Below, one piece after another: positions 32,498 through 43,234 of a stretch of 64,000 nt of DNA. The stretch is from Dactylis glomerata. Taxonomy: Eukaryota; Streptophyta; Magnoliopsida; Poales; Poaceae. The DNA lies in the NCBI GenBank assembly GCA_007115705.1, contig QXEO01000243.1, positions 1,000,917 to 1,064,916 of the forward strand. Reading direction: 5' to 3'. Numbering within the stretch: the stretch's first letter is position 1; every line of letters begins with the position of its first letter. The notes beneath the pieces were generated by a model. It was not told where the DNA came from. It saw nothing but the letters and a program-made list of their open reading frames with translations, and ran no database searches. The translations under genes and the position numbers were made by a program.

Positions 32498-34162
32498 TTA
32501 TGTCTGGGCAGGCTGTCCTGTTGATTTTTCCTGCCTTGGCAGAACAATTTCTGGAGGTGTTTGTTGCTGCACGGTGGGTCTTCTATGTGGAACAACATAA
32601 GTGACATTTGGTGGGGTTTTGAGTAAGGGTTCAGTGTTCACCCCACTCCTAGTGGTGACTGCATCTACAACTTCAGTAGTGGAAAGGGCACCACACTGTT
32701 TTGGGTTCTTCTCTGCTTGAGCTGGCAATTTTCCTTCAGCTTGGTTTCCAGTGTTGTTGATCTGGATTCCAGCAGTGAGTTGCTGCATAGTCTTGTAGAA
32801 AAGTTCAGATTGCATTTTCATAGTTTCTTGCATTCCACTGAACATTTCCTTTTGTAGCTTCATCATTTCACCAAGCTCAGATTGGCTGCTGCTGCTGCTG
32901 GAAGAGGCAGTTTGCTGATTCACTGGATGGTGCTGTTGTGGGTGTTGCATTTGACCTTGGGGTTTGGAATTCTGTTGTCCTTGCTGGTGGTAGCTCTGCT
33001 GGGATGCTTGAGCAAAGTTCTGCTGATTTGATGGTGGGTAACTTTGCTGATTGGCATTCTTGTAAGACAGGTTGGGGTGATTTCTCCAAGAGGGGTTGTA
33101 ACTTTGGGAATAAGGGCCTTGGTTCTGGGCATAGTTCACCTCTGATATCATGGCTTCAGGAGGTGCAGACAAGGTGCATTCCATGAGTGAATGACCTTCT
33201 TTTCCACAAATTGCACAAGCAGATGAGACTTGGTTGACAGGCACCAATGCTTGGCTGTTTCTTTCTGTCATGAGCTGGGCAAGCTGAGTTGTTAAACTCT
33301 CCAACTTAGCTTCCAAAGCATTCTGGCCACTTGACTGAATCTGCAGCTGATTGTTGGGGTAGACAGCTCTTTCATTTCTCCAGGAGAAGTTGTGTGATGC
33401 CATGCTCTCAATCAACTCAGTAGCTTCATCAAGGGTCTTGTTCATGATTCCACCTCCAGCAGCTAAGTCAACAAATGATCTTGTTTGCTCTGTCAAACCT
33501 TTGTAGAAGGTTTGCAAGATGAGCCATTGCTCCTGGCCATGGTTGGGACACATCCTGATGAGGCCTTGGTATCTCTGCCAAGTATCATACAGGCTTTCTC
33601 CTTCATATTGCACAAATCTTGTTATCTTGTCCCTGCATTCAGCTGCTTTGGTTGGAGGGAAATATCTCTCAAAGAAGGCTTGAAGGACATGTTCCCATGT
33701 GTCTCTGCAATGCACAGGCAGAGAGTGGAACCAAACTTTAGCAAGTCCTGAGAGTGAGAATGGAAACAATTGCATCCTGATGGCTTCAGGAGGAACACCA
33801 TTGTGCTTCAAAGTGTTACAGTACTCCAGAAAGTTTCTGATATGCTCATGGGGGCTCTCCAAAGCAGAACCTTTGAAGGGATTATATTGCACCATATTGA
33901 TCAGAGCTGGCTTGATTTCCCAGTTGTTTGCTTGTATTGCAGGCATAATCACATCTGCATTGTTGATCTGGTCCTTGGGGATCCACAAGTCTCTCAATTT
34001 CTTGTCACCCATGCTGAAATCTGAGGATGAGGATTCCAAATCTGAGACAGAGGTTTCCAAGCCTTCAGCAGAAGCTTCAGAGGCTGCTCTCTTTCTTGCA
34101 AACAAAGTCCTCTCTGGCTCAGGATCAAATGGAGCTAGAGGTGAGTCTTCAGAGGACTGCAT
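32498..34162 (-). CDS. Element C gag
   Basis: The ATG at 34162 (MQSSEDSPLAPF) is the first Met; the frame extends a few codons further upstream. The capsid core follows the Ser-rich start (NPFKGSALESPHEHIRNF, GLAKVWFHSLP, FFERYFPPTKAAECRDKI). The zinc knuckle CAICGKEGHSLMEC (CX2CX4HX4C) comes next, then a Gln/Asn/Ser-rich tail. The product would form the virus-like particle and bind RNA. The frame ends at TAA 32498-32500 and is in phase with pol, so one base change separates gag from a single gag-pol ORF. Protein and LTR state suggest a recently active family. Confidence 0.9.
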   Translation of the reverse strand: MQSSEDSPLAPFDPEPERTLFARKRAASEASAEGLETSVSDLESSSSDFSMGDKKLRDLWIPKDQINNADVIMPAIQANNWEIKPALINMVQYNPFKGSALESPHEHIRNFLEYCNTLKHNGVPPEAIRMQLFPFSLSGLAKVWFHSLPVHCRDTWEHVLQAFFERYFPPTKAAECRDKITRFVQYEGESLYDTWQRYQGLIRMCPNHGQEQWLILQTFYKGLTEQTRSFVDLAAGGGIMNKTLDEATELIESMASHNFSWRNERAVYPNNQLQIQSSGQNALEAKLESLTTQLAQLMTERNSQALVPVNQVSSACAICGKEGHSLMECTLSAPPEAMISEVNYAQNQGPYSQSYNPSWRNHPNLSYKNANQQSYPPSNQQNFAQASQQSYHQQGQQNSKPQGQMQHPQQHHPVNQQTASSSSSSSQSELGEMMKLQKEMFSGMQETMKMQSELFYKTMQQLTAGIQINNTGNQAEGKLPAQAEKNPKQCGALSTTEVVDAVTTRSGVNTEPLLKTPPNVTYVVPHRRPTVQQQTPPEIVLPRQEKSTGQPAQT

Positions 34163-34379
34163 CAACTGAATTTCCACAGAAAATGGATGAAATCATTGTT
34201 CTTCTACACACAATCACAAACAAGAACTTAATCAAGGGTTAGTGAACTAAATCCCCTAATAAAAGTTCTAAGCTTTGATCACAGACATGTTGATGGGACA
34301 GACAATCAAAAGTTGCAATTGGAACAAGTATTTACACAGCTTAGTCTACTGTAATCTAAGGAAACAATCAAAAGTTGAT
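34163..34379 (-). other. Element C 5' leader
   Basis: Untranslated leader between the primer-binding site and gag. It may hold the packaging signal; no specific motif was recognised. Confidence 0.5.
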
Positions 34380-34396
34380 CCCCGGCAATGGCGCCA
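34380..34396 (-). promoter_or_regulatory. Primer-binding site of element C (tRNA-Asp type)
   Basis: TGGCGCCATTGCCGGGG on the minus strand matches the 3' end of plant tRNA-Asp with one mismatch. It is separated from the LTR by nine bases (34397-34405), a longer gap than in A, B or D. Confidence 0.75.
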
Positions 34397-34405
34397 ATTT
34401 TGAAC

Positions 34406-35499
34406 TGTTGTGAGTAAGGGGGGTTTTTCTAGTCGTCTCCACAGGGATCAACACAAATGAGACTATTTCCTAATTTCCAGAAGCTAAGCAGAAAAGTAGG
34501 GTTTTTTGGTGTTTGTAAACAGAAAAGTAACATGAAGTTTTGAGCAGGGAAGTTTTAACATAACAAGTTCAAGGATTTCTTGTTTGTCAGGCAAGAAAGC
34601 AGTGAACACACAAGCAAAATTAGCAAGGGATGTGTTTTTGGGACTAGGTGCAGAGACTAGTCTTACACCTCACAGATCAAGCAATTGCAACACAGATTTC
34701 ACAGTAATCTTAGAGTTTACAATGGAGTGTGTCACTCAAACCAGAGCAAAATCAAAGACAAGTGTTTAAGCTGTTTTACAACGCAAGATCACAACATAGC
34801 ACAGAGAATAGGGATAGGGAGAGGGATTTGCTGTTGGTCACCGAAGGCTTGCCGTGGCAGAGGAAGTGAAGGAGTTGTTGTCGCGGTAGAGGATGCAGAG
34901 GTTGAGGGAGAGCTTGGCCTTCGGATCCTTGGAGCCATGTTCATCTTGTGTTCTTGAGGTTCCTGAGGGAGTTCTTGGAGTTCATGGTGGAGTTCTTGGA
35001 TTTGATCTTGTTGCAACAGGGGAGTAGAGGGAAAAAGGTGGAAAAGTTGGGAGTTGGACTGAGGAGGAGGGTTTCGGTGGAGTGGTGGAAGAGATGGAGT
35101 GGCTGAGGGTGTGCGATGAGATATGGTGGGAGTGAACCTGGACCTCTCCTTTTAAAGACTTTTTGTGGCATTCTTGCTGCGGCGTAGAGGAGTAGTGGGA
35201 AGTTGGTGGCGGCAGCGGCTTTTTCTGCTTTTGCCGTTTTTCTTGTCTTTTTGTGCTGTACCAGCCACTTTCTGCCGTGCTTGCTTTTCTTGCTCCTCAA
35301 GATGTACTCCTCCATTCCTGGTGGCTTGGTCTCTGGTTTGAATTGCTCTGACTTGTAGAATTAGGTGCCTTGGCGCACTGATCTGTGACAAAGGATCAAA
35401 TGATGTAAAATGTTGGTGCAACACTGGTAGAAATGAGGTGAAACAAACAAGTTTTAAGGTTGCAAGGTTCAGATATATGTGTAAATCTTAGAGTGATCA
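34406..35499 (-). repeat. Element C 5' LTR
   Basis: 1,094 bp, nearly identical to 26475-27568. It drives transcription leftwards into gag. Confidence 0.9.
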
Positions 35500-35504
35500 A
35501 GAGG

Positions 35505-38500
35505 CATAGAGATCCAAAACACAGAAGGGGGGCAACAGCACGCGACAGAGAAGAGGGGTACTCGAGGAGCCCCACCCCACAGTTAGCAGAGGAGGAAGAT
35601 GACCTGATACAAAAAACGCCAGAGGCGGCATTAGCAGCAGCACAAGCGTATTTATTAGCCACAAGACCAGAGCATGGGGACCCGCGAGAAGATATGCACC
35701 GAGCCGTGATACGAAGCCTCGGAATAGTAGAAGGAAAGATCAGGGAGCAAGGCCTAGAGATAAAGTCGACAAGTCACAAAGAGAAGTTCAGATACAACCG
35801 CACAGACAACGACTATAGCGAGTCATTAGAAGAGAAAAAGCAGCAGAAAAAGAAGGAGGATGCAAGAAGTATAATAGCACAAGCTCGAGTAAATAAATCG
35901 TGACATGCTTGGAGGGAAGAGAATTACGAAGACGACGATAAAGATATGGGTGCATTATGCTTTACTCGTAGAGTTCGCAGAACGCGGGTACCCAAAGGAT
36001 TCAAACTACCACACGACCAGAATAAGTACGATGGGTCGCAGGAACCCACCTTATGGCTATCAGATTATTTACAAGCAGTGCAGATATTAGGGGGAACAAA
36101 GGCGACTGCAATGCAAAGTTTGCAGCTGCACCTCACCGGCGCCGCCCGGTCTTGGTTGAACACGCTACCCGACGAATCTATTGGAAGCTGGGGGGAACTC
36201 GAAAGTCGATTCACAAGAAATTTTCGTTCCACCTACAAACGCCCAGCATCACTGGAAGAAGTTAAAACATGTGTGCAAAGGAAAGGCGAAACGCTACGTT
36301 CTTATATACAACGCTGGAGTATAATTAAAAACTCAGCAGAGGACGTCTCCGACGAACGAGCAATAGACGCTTTTTCGGAAGGACTTCGTCGCTCAGATCT
36401 TGTGGAAGAAATAGGAAGAACAAGACCTACGACAGTAGCTGAGCTAATGGAACAAGCCAACAAATTTGCTGATGGAGAGGACGCGTATAACAATAAAAGA
36501 GGACGTTCGCCAGAAGTCGACAGAATAAGTCGACAGAGGAGACGATACCGCAGCAGGGATAACCAAGGAAGGCGAAATCAGGTAGCCGCAGGTTATGTAC
36601 TAGAAGAAGAGGAAGGGTACAAAAGCAGGAGGTTTCAGGCAAAAGGGACAGAAAAATCAAGATACTCTGGTCCTTCGGCTGAGGATATGATATACGGACC
36701 TTGTCGAATCCACTACGCGTACCTCGACGGGAAAAGGGTCTCAAATCACCAGATGAAGGATTGTAGAACATTCCTAAGGTTGCAAGGTGCCATGGGCTCG
36801 AGCCAAGAAGGAAGGCAAGGAGAAAAACGTAGAAGTCAAGGATATCAAACTCAAAGATTATCAAAGCACCTAGAGTCGCAAGTATACATATCAGCCATGA
36901 TTCAACCAGTGCCCAAGTCGAAAAAAGAGCGAAAGAGCATATCCAGGGAAGTGAACCTAGCAATATCATCACCACCAGCTACCACAAAGTACCTGCGATG
37001 GTCAGAGCAACCAGTCAAGTTCAGTAGAGCAGATCACCCACGGAAAGTTCCTAGGCCGGGTCACTCGCCTATGGTTCTAAAAGCACAAATAGGAGGGTAC
37101 GACATCGGAAGAGTGTTCATGGATGCAGGGAGCGGCATAAACTTAATATATGCTAGAACACTAAAGGCTATGTGCATCTCACCGGCGAGTCTGAAGCCAA
37201 CAGATTGCTCTTTCCACGGGATAGTACCAGGAGCAGCGAACTACCCCTTGGGAAGAATAGAACTCGATGTCTGCTTTGGTAGCAGCGAGAACTATAGAAG
37301 AGAGAAACTAGAGTTCGAAGTTATGGACTGGCCATCACAATATCATGCAATCCTGGGGTGCCCAGCATTTGCAAAATTCATGGCAGTACCGCACTACGCA
37401 TATCTCACGTTAAAGATTCCAGGGCCTAAAGGAACAATAACAGTACAAGGGAGCTTTGAAGTAGCCAACACATGCGACAGAGAATTCAGCAAGATGGCGC
37501 AAACCTTCGGCATGACAGCAGAATACGAGAGGCTCAGAGGAGAAACAGATCATAATGTGCTACCAGACGTTGGGCGATCCCTGCCAGATAAGGCTTTCGA
37601 CACAACGCAAGATTCAAAGAAAATTCAGGTCCACCCTACGGATCCAAACAAGACGACATCCATTGCGGTAAACTTGGATCCCGCATAGGAAGGCGCGCTC
37701 GTCGAGTTCCTCCGTGAGCGCTGGGAAATCTTCGCCTGGTGTCCATCGGACATGCCAGGGGTCCCCAGGGAACTCGTCGAGCATGCACTAAACGTAGATC
37801 CCAAGGCGAAACCAGTCAAGCAACCACTGCGACGATTCGATGAACCCAAGAGGAAGGCAATAGCGTCACAATTGCACAGATTAGAAAATGCTGGATTTAT
37901 CAGAGAAATCAAAACTTCGAGTTGGGTGTCGAACCCAGTAATAGTACCCAAGAAGAACACAGACGTACAAAGAGTATGTGTCGACTACACATCCCTCAAT
38001 AAGCATTGTCCAAAGGATCCCTTCCCTTTACCCCGCATCGATCAAATAATCGATTCAACAGCGGGCTGCGCAAGGCTTTCCTTTTTGGATGCATATTCTG
38101 GCTACAACCAGATCAAGCTGAAGAAAGAGGACGAGGAAAAAACGGCTTTCATCACACCGTATGGGGTGTTTTGCTACCAAGTGATGCCATTCGGCCTAAA
38201 AAATGCAGGGGCGACTTATCAAAGGATGATGCAAAGTTGCCTTGGAAGCCAAATAGGGCGCAACATACAAGTCTACATTGACGATGTAGTCATCACCACA
38301 AGAGAGGAGAAATCTTTAATCAGCGACTTGGCAGAAACCTTCGACAACCTGAACAAGTTCAAGCTTAAGTTGAACCCGACAAAGTGTTCCTTCGGAGTTT
38401 TAGCAGGGCAACTTTTGGGATTCTTGGTATCAGCGCGAGGAATAGAGGCAAATCCAGAGAAAATTCAAGCAATTCTAACAATGGGGAAACCCGCGAAACT

Positions 38501-38640
38501 CCACGACGTACAGAAATTAGCAGGACGAGTCGCGGCATTAAGTCGTTTCGTTGCTCGACTAGGGGAGAAGGCGCTTCCTTTTTATGCACTTATGAAGAAG
38601 TCAGACGACAAATTTGAGTGGACAGAAGAAGCAGACGCAT
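35505..38640 (+). pseudogene. Element B gag (rest), protease and RT
   Basis: Resumes the gag frame after element C. There is a TGA at 35901-35903 and the TAG at 37686-37688 that element A also has. Capsid (LHLTGAARSWLNTLP), the protease motif MDAGSGINLIY and RT with YIDDVVI are well preserved. RT ends abruptly at EEADA, where a deletion joins it to integrase in another frame. It has fewer stops than element A, including intact codons where A has TAA (18618) and TGA (19131). Confidence 0.88.
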
Positions 38641-39427
38641 GCTAGTAGCAGTCGATAAATTCACCAAATGGGTGGAAGCAGCTCCAGTAACAACTCAAGA
38701 TTCTACAACAGCAATCAGCTTCATCAAGTCGATAGTTTTTCGTTTTGGTGTACCACACAGCATCATCACAGACAATGGGACAAATTTTACTTCAAAAGAA
38801 TTCAAAAGTTACTGCGAAGGACTGGGGATCAAGCTTAAATTCGCATCTGTGGCGCACCCGAAGACAAACGGGCAAGTCGAAAAAGCCAATGGCCTGATAA
38901 GTAGTGGAATAAAAAAGAGGCTTTTAGCACCTCTCGAGAAAGCCAAGAGCGCTTGGGTAGAAGAATTGCCCTCCGTTCTTTGGAGTCTAAGAACTACGCC
39001 TAATGCAGCAACTCAAGAAACTCCTTTCTTCCTGGTCCATGGCGCAGAAGACGTGCTTCCAGTCGAGGTTACACACGAGGCTCCAAGAGTGACGGCATAT
39101 GATGAGGCGACATCGACGGAAGCATTGCAAGACGACGTCGATGCGCTAGATGAAGCAAGAGACAAAGCATTAGAAAGGGCTACGCAATATCAGCAAAGCT
39201 TACGAAACTACCATAGTAGTCGAGTTCGTCCACGATCCTTTGTGGTAGGAGACCTCGTTTTGCGACTCAGGCAAGATAGCCATAGGAAATTGGAGTCCCC
39301 GTGGGTGGGACCTTACATCGTCACGGAAGTAATACCAGGAGGAGCATATCGACTACAAGACAAGAAGACTGGGAAGGACGAAAGCAACCCGTGGAATGCA
39401 GAACAGCTACGACGTTTTTACGCGTAG
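38641..39427 (+). pseudogene. Element B integrase remnant
   Basis: Begins at MLVAVDKFTKWVEAAP directly after the deletion junction and runs open to TAG 39425-39427. It keeps ITDNGTNF and GQVEKANG but lacks the zinc finger and the first catalytic Asp (LDMVG in element A). It is out of frame with RT, so this copy cannot make working integrase. Confidence 0.85.
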
Positions 39428-39866
39428 ACTAAGTATAGAGATATCAATATATTCGAGTTAACCTTCTGGACCCAGAACATGAGGCCACAGGTCGGGTTCT
39501 TTGGGTTGAACTCGACAAAATTGTACGATTCTCGTGTTACCTCTCCGCTCGGGGGCTTCAACCCCTGGGTCGTACGAAAAAATCGTTATGACAAGATGGA
39601 GAGGTTTTCCTTCACTATAAGGTTGTTTACACAACCCGATAAATACAGAGAGAACTTGGTTCATAAAAAGAACCCGATATCATCCTTACATTTATTGGTT
39701 CGCAAAGAACCCGACATATGGAAAGCATATCTCAGAACATGACTTGTTCTCATGGTACTAGTAAACGAAATCGACACAAAGTACGAATATTTATTGCAAA
39801 TATCATTGCAGGAAGGACATTGTCAAACGAAATTACATGGATAACAGATCCTAATAAAAGAGGGCT
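39428..39866. other. Element B spacer between pol and antisense gene
   Basis: Collinear with 22182-22622 of element A. No gene was seen, and a polypurine-tract-like motif is present near 39549. Confidence 0.55.
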
Positions 39867-40436
39867 TCAAGCTTCATACTTCTTCTGGCAAAGAGTGCCA
39901 TTATAGATCTTCACGTCAAACTTTGATGTACCGACGTGGAAGTCGAAGGCCATGATGAAGCCTTGATGGATGTCATGATCCTCAGCAAATTGCGACCAGC
40001 CACCTCTGAAGTACTGCTCGCCGTCGCCATCATACCACACCTCCACCTCATAGGGGATGCCACCGCCAGACTGTTCACGAAGAACCGCCTCTCGCAGTTC
40101 GCGGCCATCCATAAACTTCGTGAAATCTAGCGGCAAGCGCTGAATCTCACGGCACTGCGCCATGGCAATGCAAAGGAAAGAAAAGATACGGGGAAGTACA
40201 GCTGGAGCAGCTGGAGCAACAGATGGAGGAGCGATTGGACCTGGAGTGATGTTAGTCACTTTGGGTTTGTTCTTGCTACCAGGTGGGCGGCCGGGACGGC
40301 GCTTAGCCGGAGCATCTGACGAAGTTCCTGCGGCGGCCGGCGCGGTGTTCTTGTTCTTGCTACCGCGAGGGCGACCTCGACCTCGTGGTGCCGCCGGGAA
40401 ACCAAGGTTCAGACGGGAGCCTGCAGCATCTGCCAT
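39867..40436 (-). CDS. Antisense AT-hook / B3-domain protein of element B
   Basis: An intact 189-residue frame, the partner of 22623-23192. Both AT-hooks are unchanged. The B3 region from about residue 84 has only three substitutions relative to element A (positions 93, 113 and 127), whereas the linker before it has nine. The pattern suggests that the DNA-binding domain has been under constraint even though the sense polyprotein has decayed. It has the same TATA box (40541-40548) and telo-box leader. The role is unknown; nuclear DNA binding is the only well-supported property. Confidence 0.75.
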   Translation of the reverse strand: MADAAGSRLNLGFPAAPRGRGRPRGSKNKNTAPAAAGTSSDAPAKRRPGRPPGSKNKPKVTNITPGPIAPPSVAPAAPAVLPRIFSFLCIAMAQCREIQRLPLDFTKFMDGRELREAVLREQSGGGIPYEVEVWYDGDGEQYFRGGWSQFAEDHDIHQGFIMAFDFHVGTSKFDVKIYNGTLCQKKYEA

Positions 40437-40548
40437 GAGTGCGAGAGGAAAACCTCAGAAAAACCCTAGATGGAGGAGAGAAGATGATGCGGCGGAGGAA
40501 AGGATCTGATTAGGGTTTTTATCCTTACCAGATGGTGCTTTATTTATA
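40437..40548 (-). promoter_or_regulatory. Promoter and leader of the element B antisense gene
   Basis: TATAAATA at 40541-40548 is followed by an AAACCCTAA telo-box (about 40509) and a CT-rich leader, as in element A. Confidence 0.58.
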
Positions 40549-40803
40549 AGCGCGTATTATTGGGCCCCCGTGCTACAGTGCAGCCCACAAACAAATTTTA
40601 AGTAGGAGTTAAATTCTGCGTACAGCAGACGATAATATCAATAAAGAAAAACAAGACAGGAGACTATGATCGCGTGATATGGAAACCTCGACTTGGACTC
40701 AGGGGCTCGTCAAATAGTAAAAGGTCCACAATAGAAAGAAGAGCTGAACTTTGAGCCTATGCTTGACTACAAGTTGCCAAACATAGCCTCGGGGGCTACT
40801 CCC

Positions 40804-41038
40804 ATCGGGAGCGCTGAGCGCGCACCCGATAGAGATGAAATAGTCAATATTGAAATTGCAGAAGGATAAGCATACAAAACTTCGACTACGTAGTCGACAA
40901 ATTGAAGAGAAATTACTCCCATCGGGAGCGAGTTTTATGGTTGTAGAAACCCGAATATTTTCAGTCAAACTTTGACTGCGACATAAGATTCTCGAGTTGC
41001 GTTATCGCAACGAAACTCGAATGCCGTGATTTATCACG
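40804..41038. repeat. Palindrome cluster in element B
   Basis: The palindromes of element A recur with unchanged stems: the 16-mer at 40882-40897, CAGTCAAACTTTGACTG at 40962-40978, the GTTGCG hairpin at 40996-41011 and the CGTGAT hairpin at 41025-41038. The ATCGGG...CCCGAT pair precedes them. Confidence 0.78.
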
Positions 41039-41471
41039 AAGGTAAGACCCCGGGATCCGTCCTGTGTGGCCTAGTATACGCACATAGATGCGCTCTGCTG
41101 GTATGTATCCGTGTCTACGACGCGAAGAAAATCCTGGTGGACGCACTGGGTACCCTGAGAACCACTGGGACTCATTTTTTGTAAGTCCTAAATGAGGCAA
41201 AAGAGTGAGTTTGACCGGTATCCCGAATTCAAGTCCAAGGGGATTGAATTTGAAGTAGGTGACAAGTATCTGTTCCGGCAGTTAACTGACCTCTTGATCC
41301 GTCAGAGTTGTCAGGCTTGTTCATCGAGACCCCTTGCGAGCGAATTATCATTATCATAAGTCGAAAGACCAAGTCGAAGATTTGAAGAAGATGAAGAATT
41401 ATCCAAGTCGAAGATTTGAAGATTAGAGATTCAACCTGAATCTGCAATTCTGGTAGAATCTCAGGGGCTAC

Positions 41472-41806
41472 TGACAAGGGTATAATTACTAGAGCCCGTT
41501 GGTTGAGTACCCCTGAGGCCCGTTAAGCTAGGCCCAACTGTAATGATAGTCGAATACGAGTTATTACCGTATGTCGATATTTGTAATCTGTATCGAACCC
41601 GACCCGATCCTCGAGACCTGGCCACCTATATATAGGGGCCAGGAGGGGACGGGGTAGGGCAGATTGAAAGCAAACCAGGTTGAACACCCAAGTTTACTTT
41701 CGATACACACCTATTTCGACTAACTTTACCTTCGAGTTCATCCGACGCCCTATCTCCCCGATCCTAAGTCCTTCATCTAGGACATTTGTCGAGTTAACCC
41801 TCGTCA
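41472..41806 (+). repeat. Element B 3' LTR
   Basis: 335 bp ending CCTCGTCA. The next bases are CTTGG and do not repeat the ACAAG at the left edge. Confidence 0.9.
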
Positions 41807-43234
41807 CTTGGCCTACTACTTCCACCAGGGAAAAGTTGTGCTGCAATATCATCCTCCAAATTGTTGTCTGCAAAATACTTAACCTTCAATTTTCCATGAG
41901 GCAGACCAGTCATTATATGAACAGATTCCTCTGACAAAGGGATAGATCCACGACAAGGAACTACAAAGGCTCTTCGTGTTGGCTCATAACACTGCACAAA
42001 CCAGCGGATGACTGGGTTGTGCAGTTGCTCACACCTAATATTGAGAAAACTGCCCTGACCCATTTCTGCTACAGCATCACACTGAGCTGGCGTTAAACTC
42101 TTGTACCTCTTTACAATGGGAGCTGGCGATGCTCTGTTTCGATCCAAACTATTAACCTGATCAATCGAAGAAAATAGATAAATGAGCGAAAAGAAACCTA
42201 ATCACACCCAAAAAACCAAAAAATTATAACCAAAATCACACCAAAATAAGAAGCTTCAGAAAAATAAACAAAGCAAATTATGTCAAGTAAACCTGATGAC
42301 AGAATGAGGAAATAATCAGGTAAATGACACGGGGAAAACATGATAACAGTGATTAATTAATATGGAAATTCTTACTAATTAATAAGATAATTGTAGTTGG
42401 CATACACTTGATCTTAAGCTAAAAGCCACTTCTGCGATAATAATATAACAATCACAAAATTAACCTGATAATTATGACTATGTAATCTAGTAGCTACAAC
42501 TTGTGAGATAACAAGATAACTAAAAAAATTGGTGACAAAGTAAAATACAGAATACAAGATAACAATGACTATTAAAAATGTAAAAGTGTCACTACATAAT
42601 CTAATAAGTAGTTATAAAACTTGTAAACACTTATGCGGATAAAATGAAAACTAACAGTCACTAATCAACCTGATAAGCATGCCTATTTAATATAGTAGCT
42701 ACTACTGTGGGATAACCTGCTGATAATGACATAACAGTCAATAATTAACCTGATAAGTAGGCCTAGTTATTGTAGTAGTTACTAATTAACCGGATAAGTG
42801 TGCCTAGTTAATCTAGTAGCTACTACTGTGGGGTAATAAATTAACACTCACTAATTAACATAATAAAAGTATGCCTAGTTAATCTAGTAGCTACTACTGT
42901 GGGATAATGAAATAGCACTCACTAATTAACATGATAAGTATGCCTAGTTAATCTAGTAGCTACTATTGTGGGATACTGAAATAACAACAATCAAATAAAT
43001 AACCTGATAAGTATGCCTAGTTAATCTAGTAGCTACTACCGTGGGAAAACCTAGTGATAATGAAGTAACACTCACTAATTAACCTGATAAAAAAGTATGC
43101 CTACTTGGATAAAAAAGAAATGAGAAGCTCACCTTACAACGCTTCCTAAAACCCTTAGCTTTGCCAACCTGACCAGCAATGTTTGGGGCAGCCTTCCTCC
43201 TAGCCATGACTTGACCACCCTCACCCCTTGCCAT
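41807..43234 (-). pseudogene. Ulp1-like gene, 5' exons
   Basis: Exon 1 (43133-43234) starts MARGEGGQVMARRKAAPN and ends KRCK at a clean GT donor. After an intron rich in tandem repeats, exon 2 (42156 down to 41807) continues in phase: VNSLDRNRASPAPIVKRY, SLTPAQCDAVAEMGQGSF, FVVPCRGSIPLSEESVHI, TGLPHGKLKVKYFADN. This is the N-terminal region that precedes the Ulp1 domain in many TE-borne C48 genes of grasses. The exon is cut at the edge of element B and its continuation is not found on the other side. Confidence 0.65.
42653..43105. repeat. Minisatellite in the Ulp1-gene intron 1
   Basis: About seven copies of a 60-90 bp unit containing CCTGATAAGTATGCCTAG, TTAATCTAGTAGCTACTA and CTGTGGGATAA follow each other with small indels. 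More diverged copies extend to about 42300. Confidence 0.75.

Larger units (their letters stand above)
26475..35499 (-). mobile_element. Element C: young Athila-type Gypsy retrotransposon
   Basis: Two 1,094-bp LTRs differ at about two sites, so the insertion is very recent. Orientation is minus: the right LTR is the 5' LTR and is followed by a primer-binding site matching tRNA-Asp. Gag (559 codons) and pol (1,260 codons) lie in one frame separated by a single TAA. The copy AGAGG at 26465-26469 and 35500-35504 looks like the target duplication, but five extra bases (AGATC) lie between the left copy and the LTR. The pol sequence and tRNA-Asp primer fit the Athila lineage. Confidence 0.92.
25399..41806 (+). 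mobile_element. Element B: Tat/Retand-like Gypsy copy carrying nested element C
   Basis: It belongs to the same family as element A, with 335-bp LTRs (25399-25733 and 41472-41806) that share B-specific changes and differ from each other at about two sites. The flanks do not match: ACAAG precedes the left LTR and CTTGG follows the right one, so there is no target duplication. Element C is inserted in gag at about 26470-35504. A 1,453-bp deletion relative to A removed RNase H and the front of integrase. The antisense AT-hook/B3 gene is intact. Confidence 0.9.

Noticed and set aside
34380..34396. tRNA-like match
   Set aside because: Only the 3'-end complement of tRNA-Asp is present, which is a primer-binding site. 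No cloverleaf can be formed.
42653..43105. CRISPR-like array
   Set aside because: The units are contiguous and variable in length, without unique spacers, and the DNA is eukaryotic.
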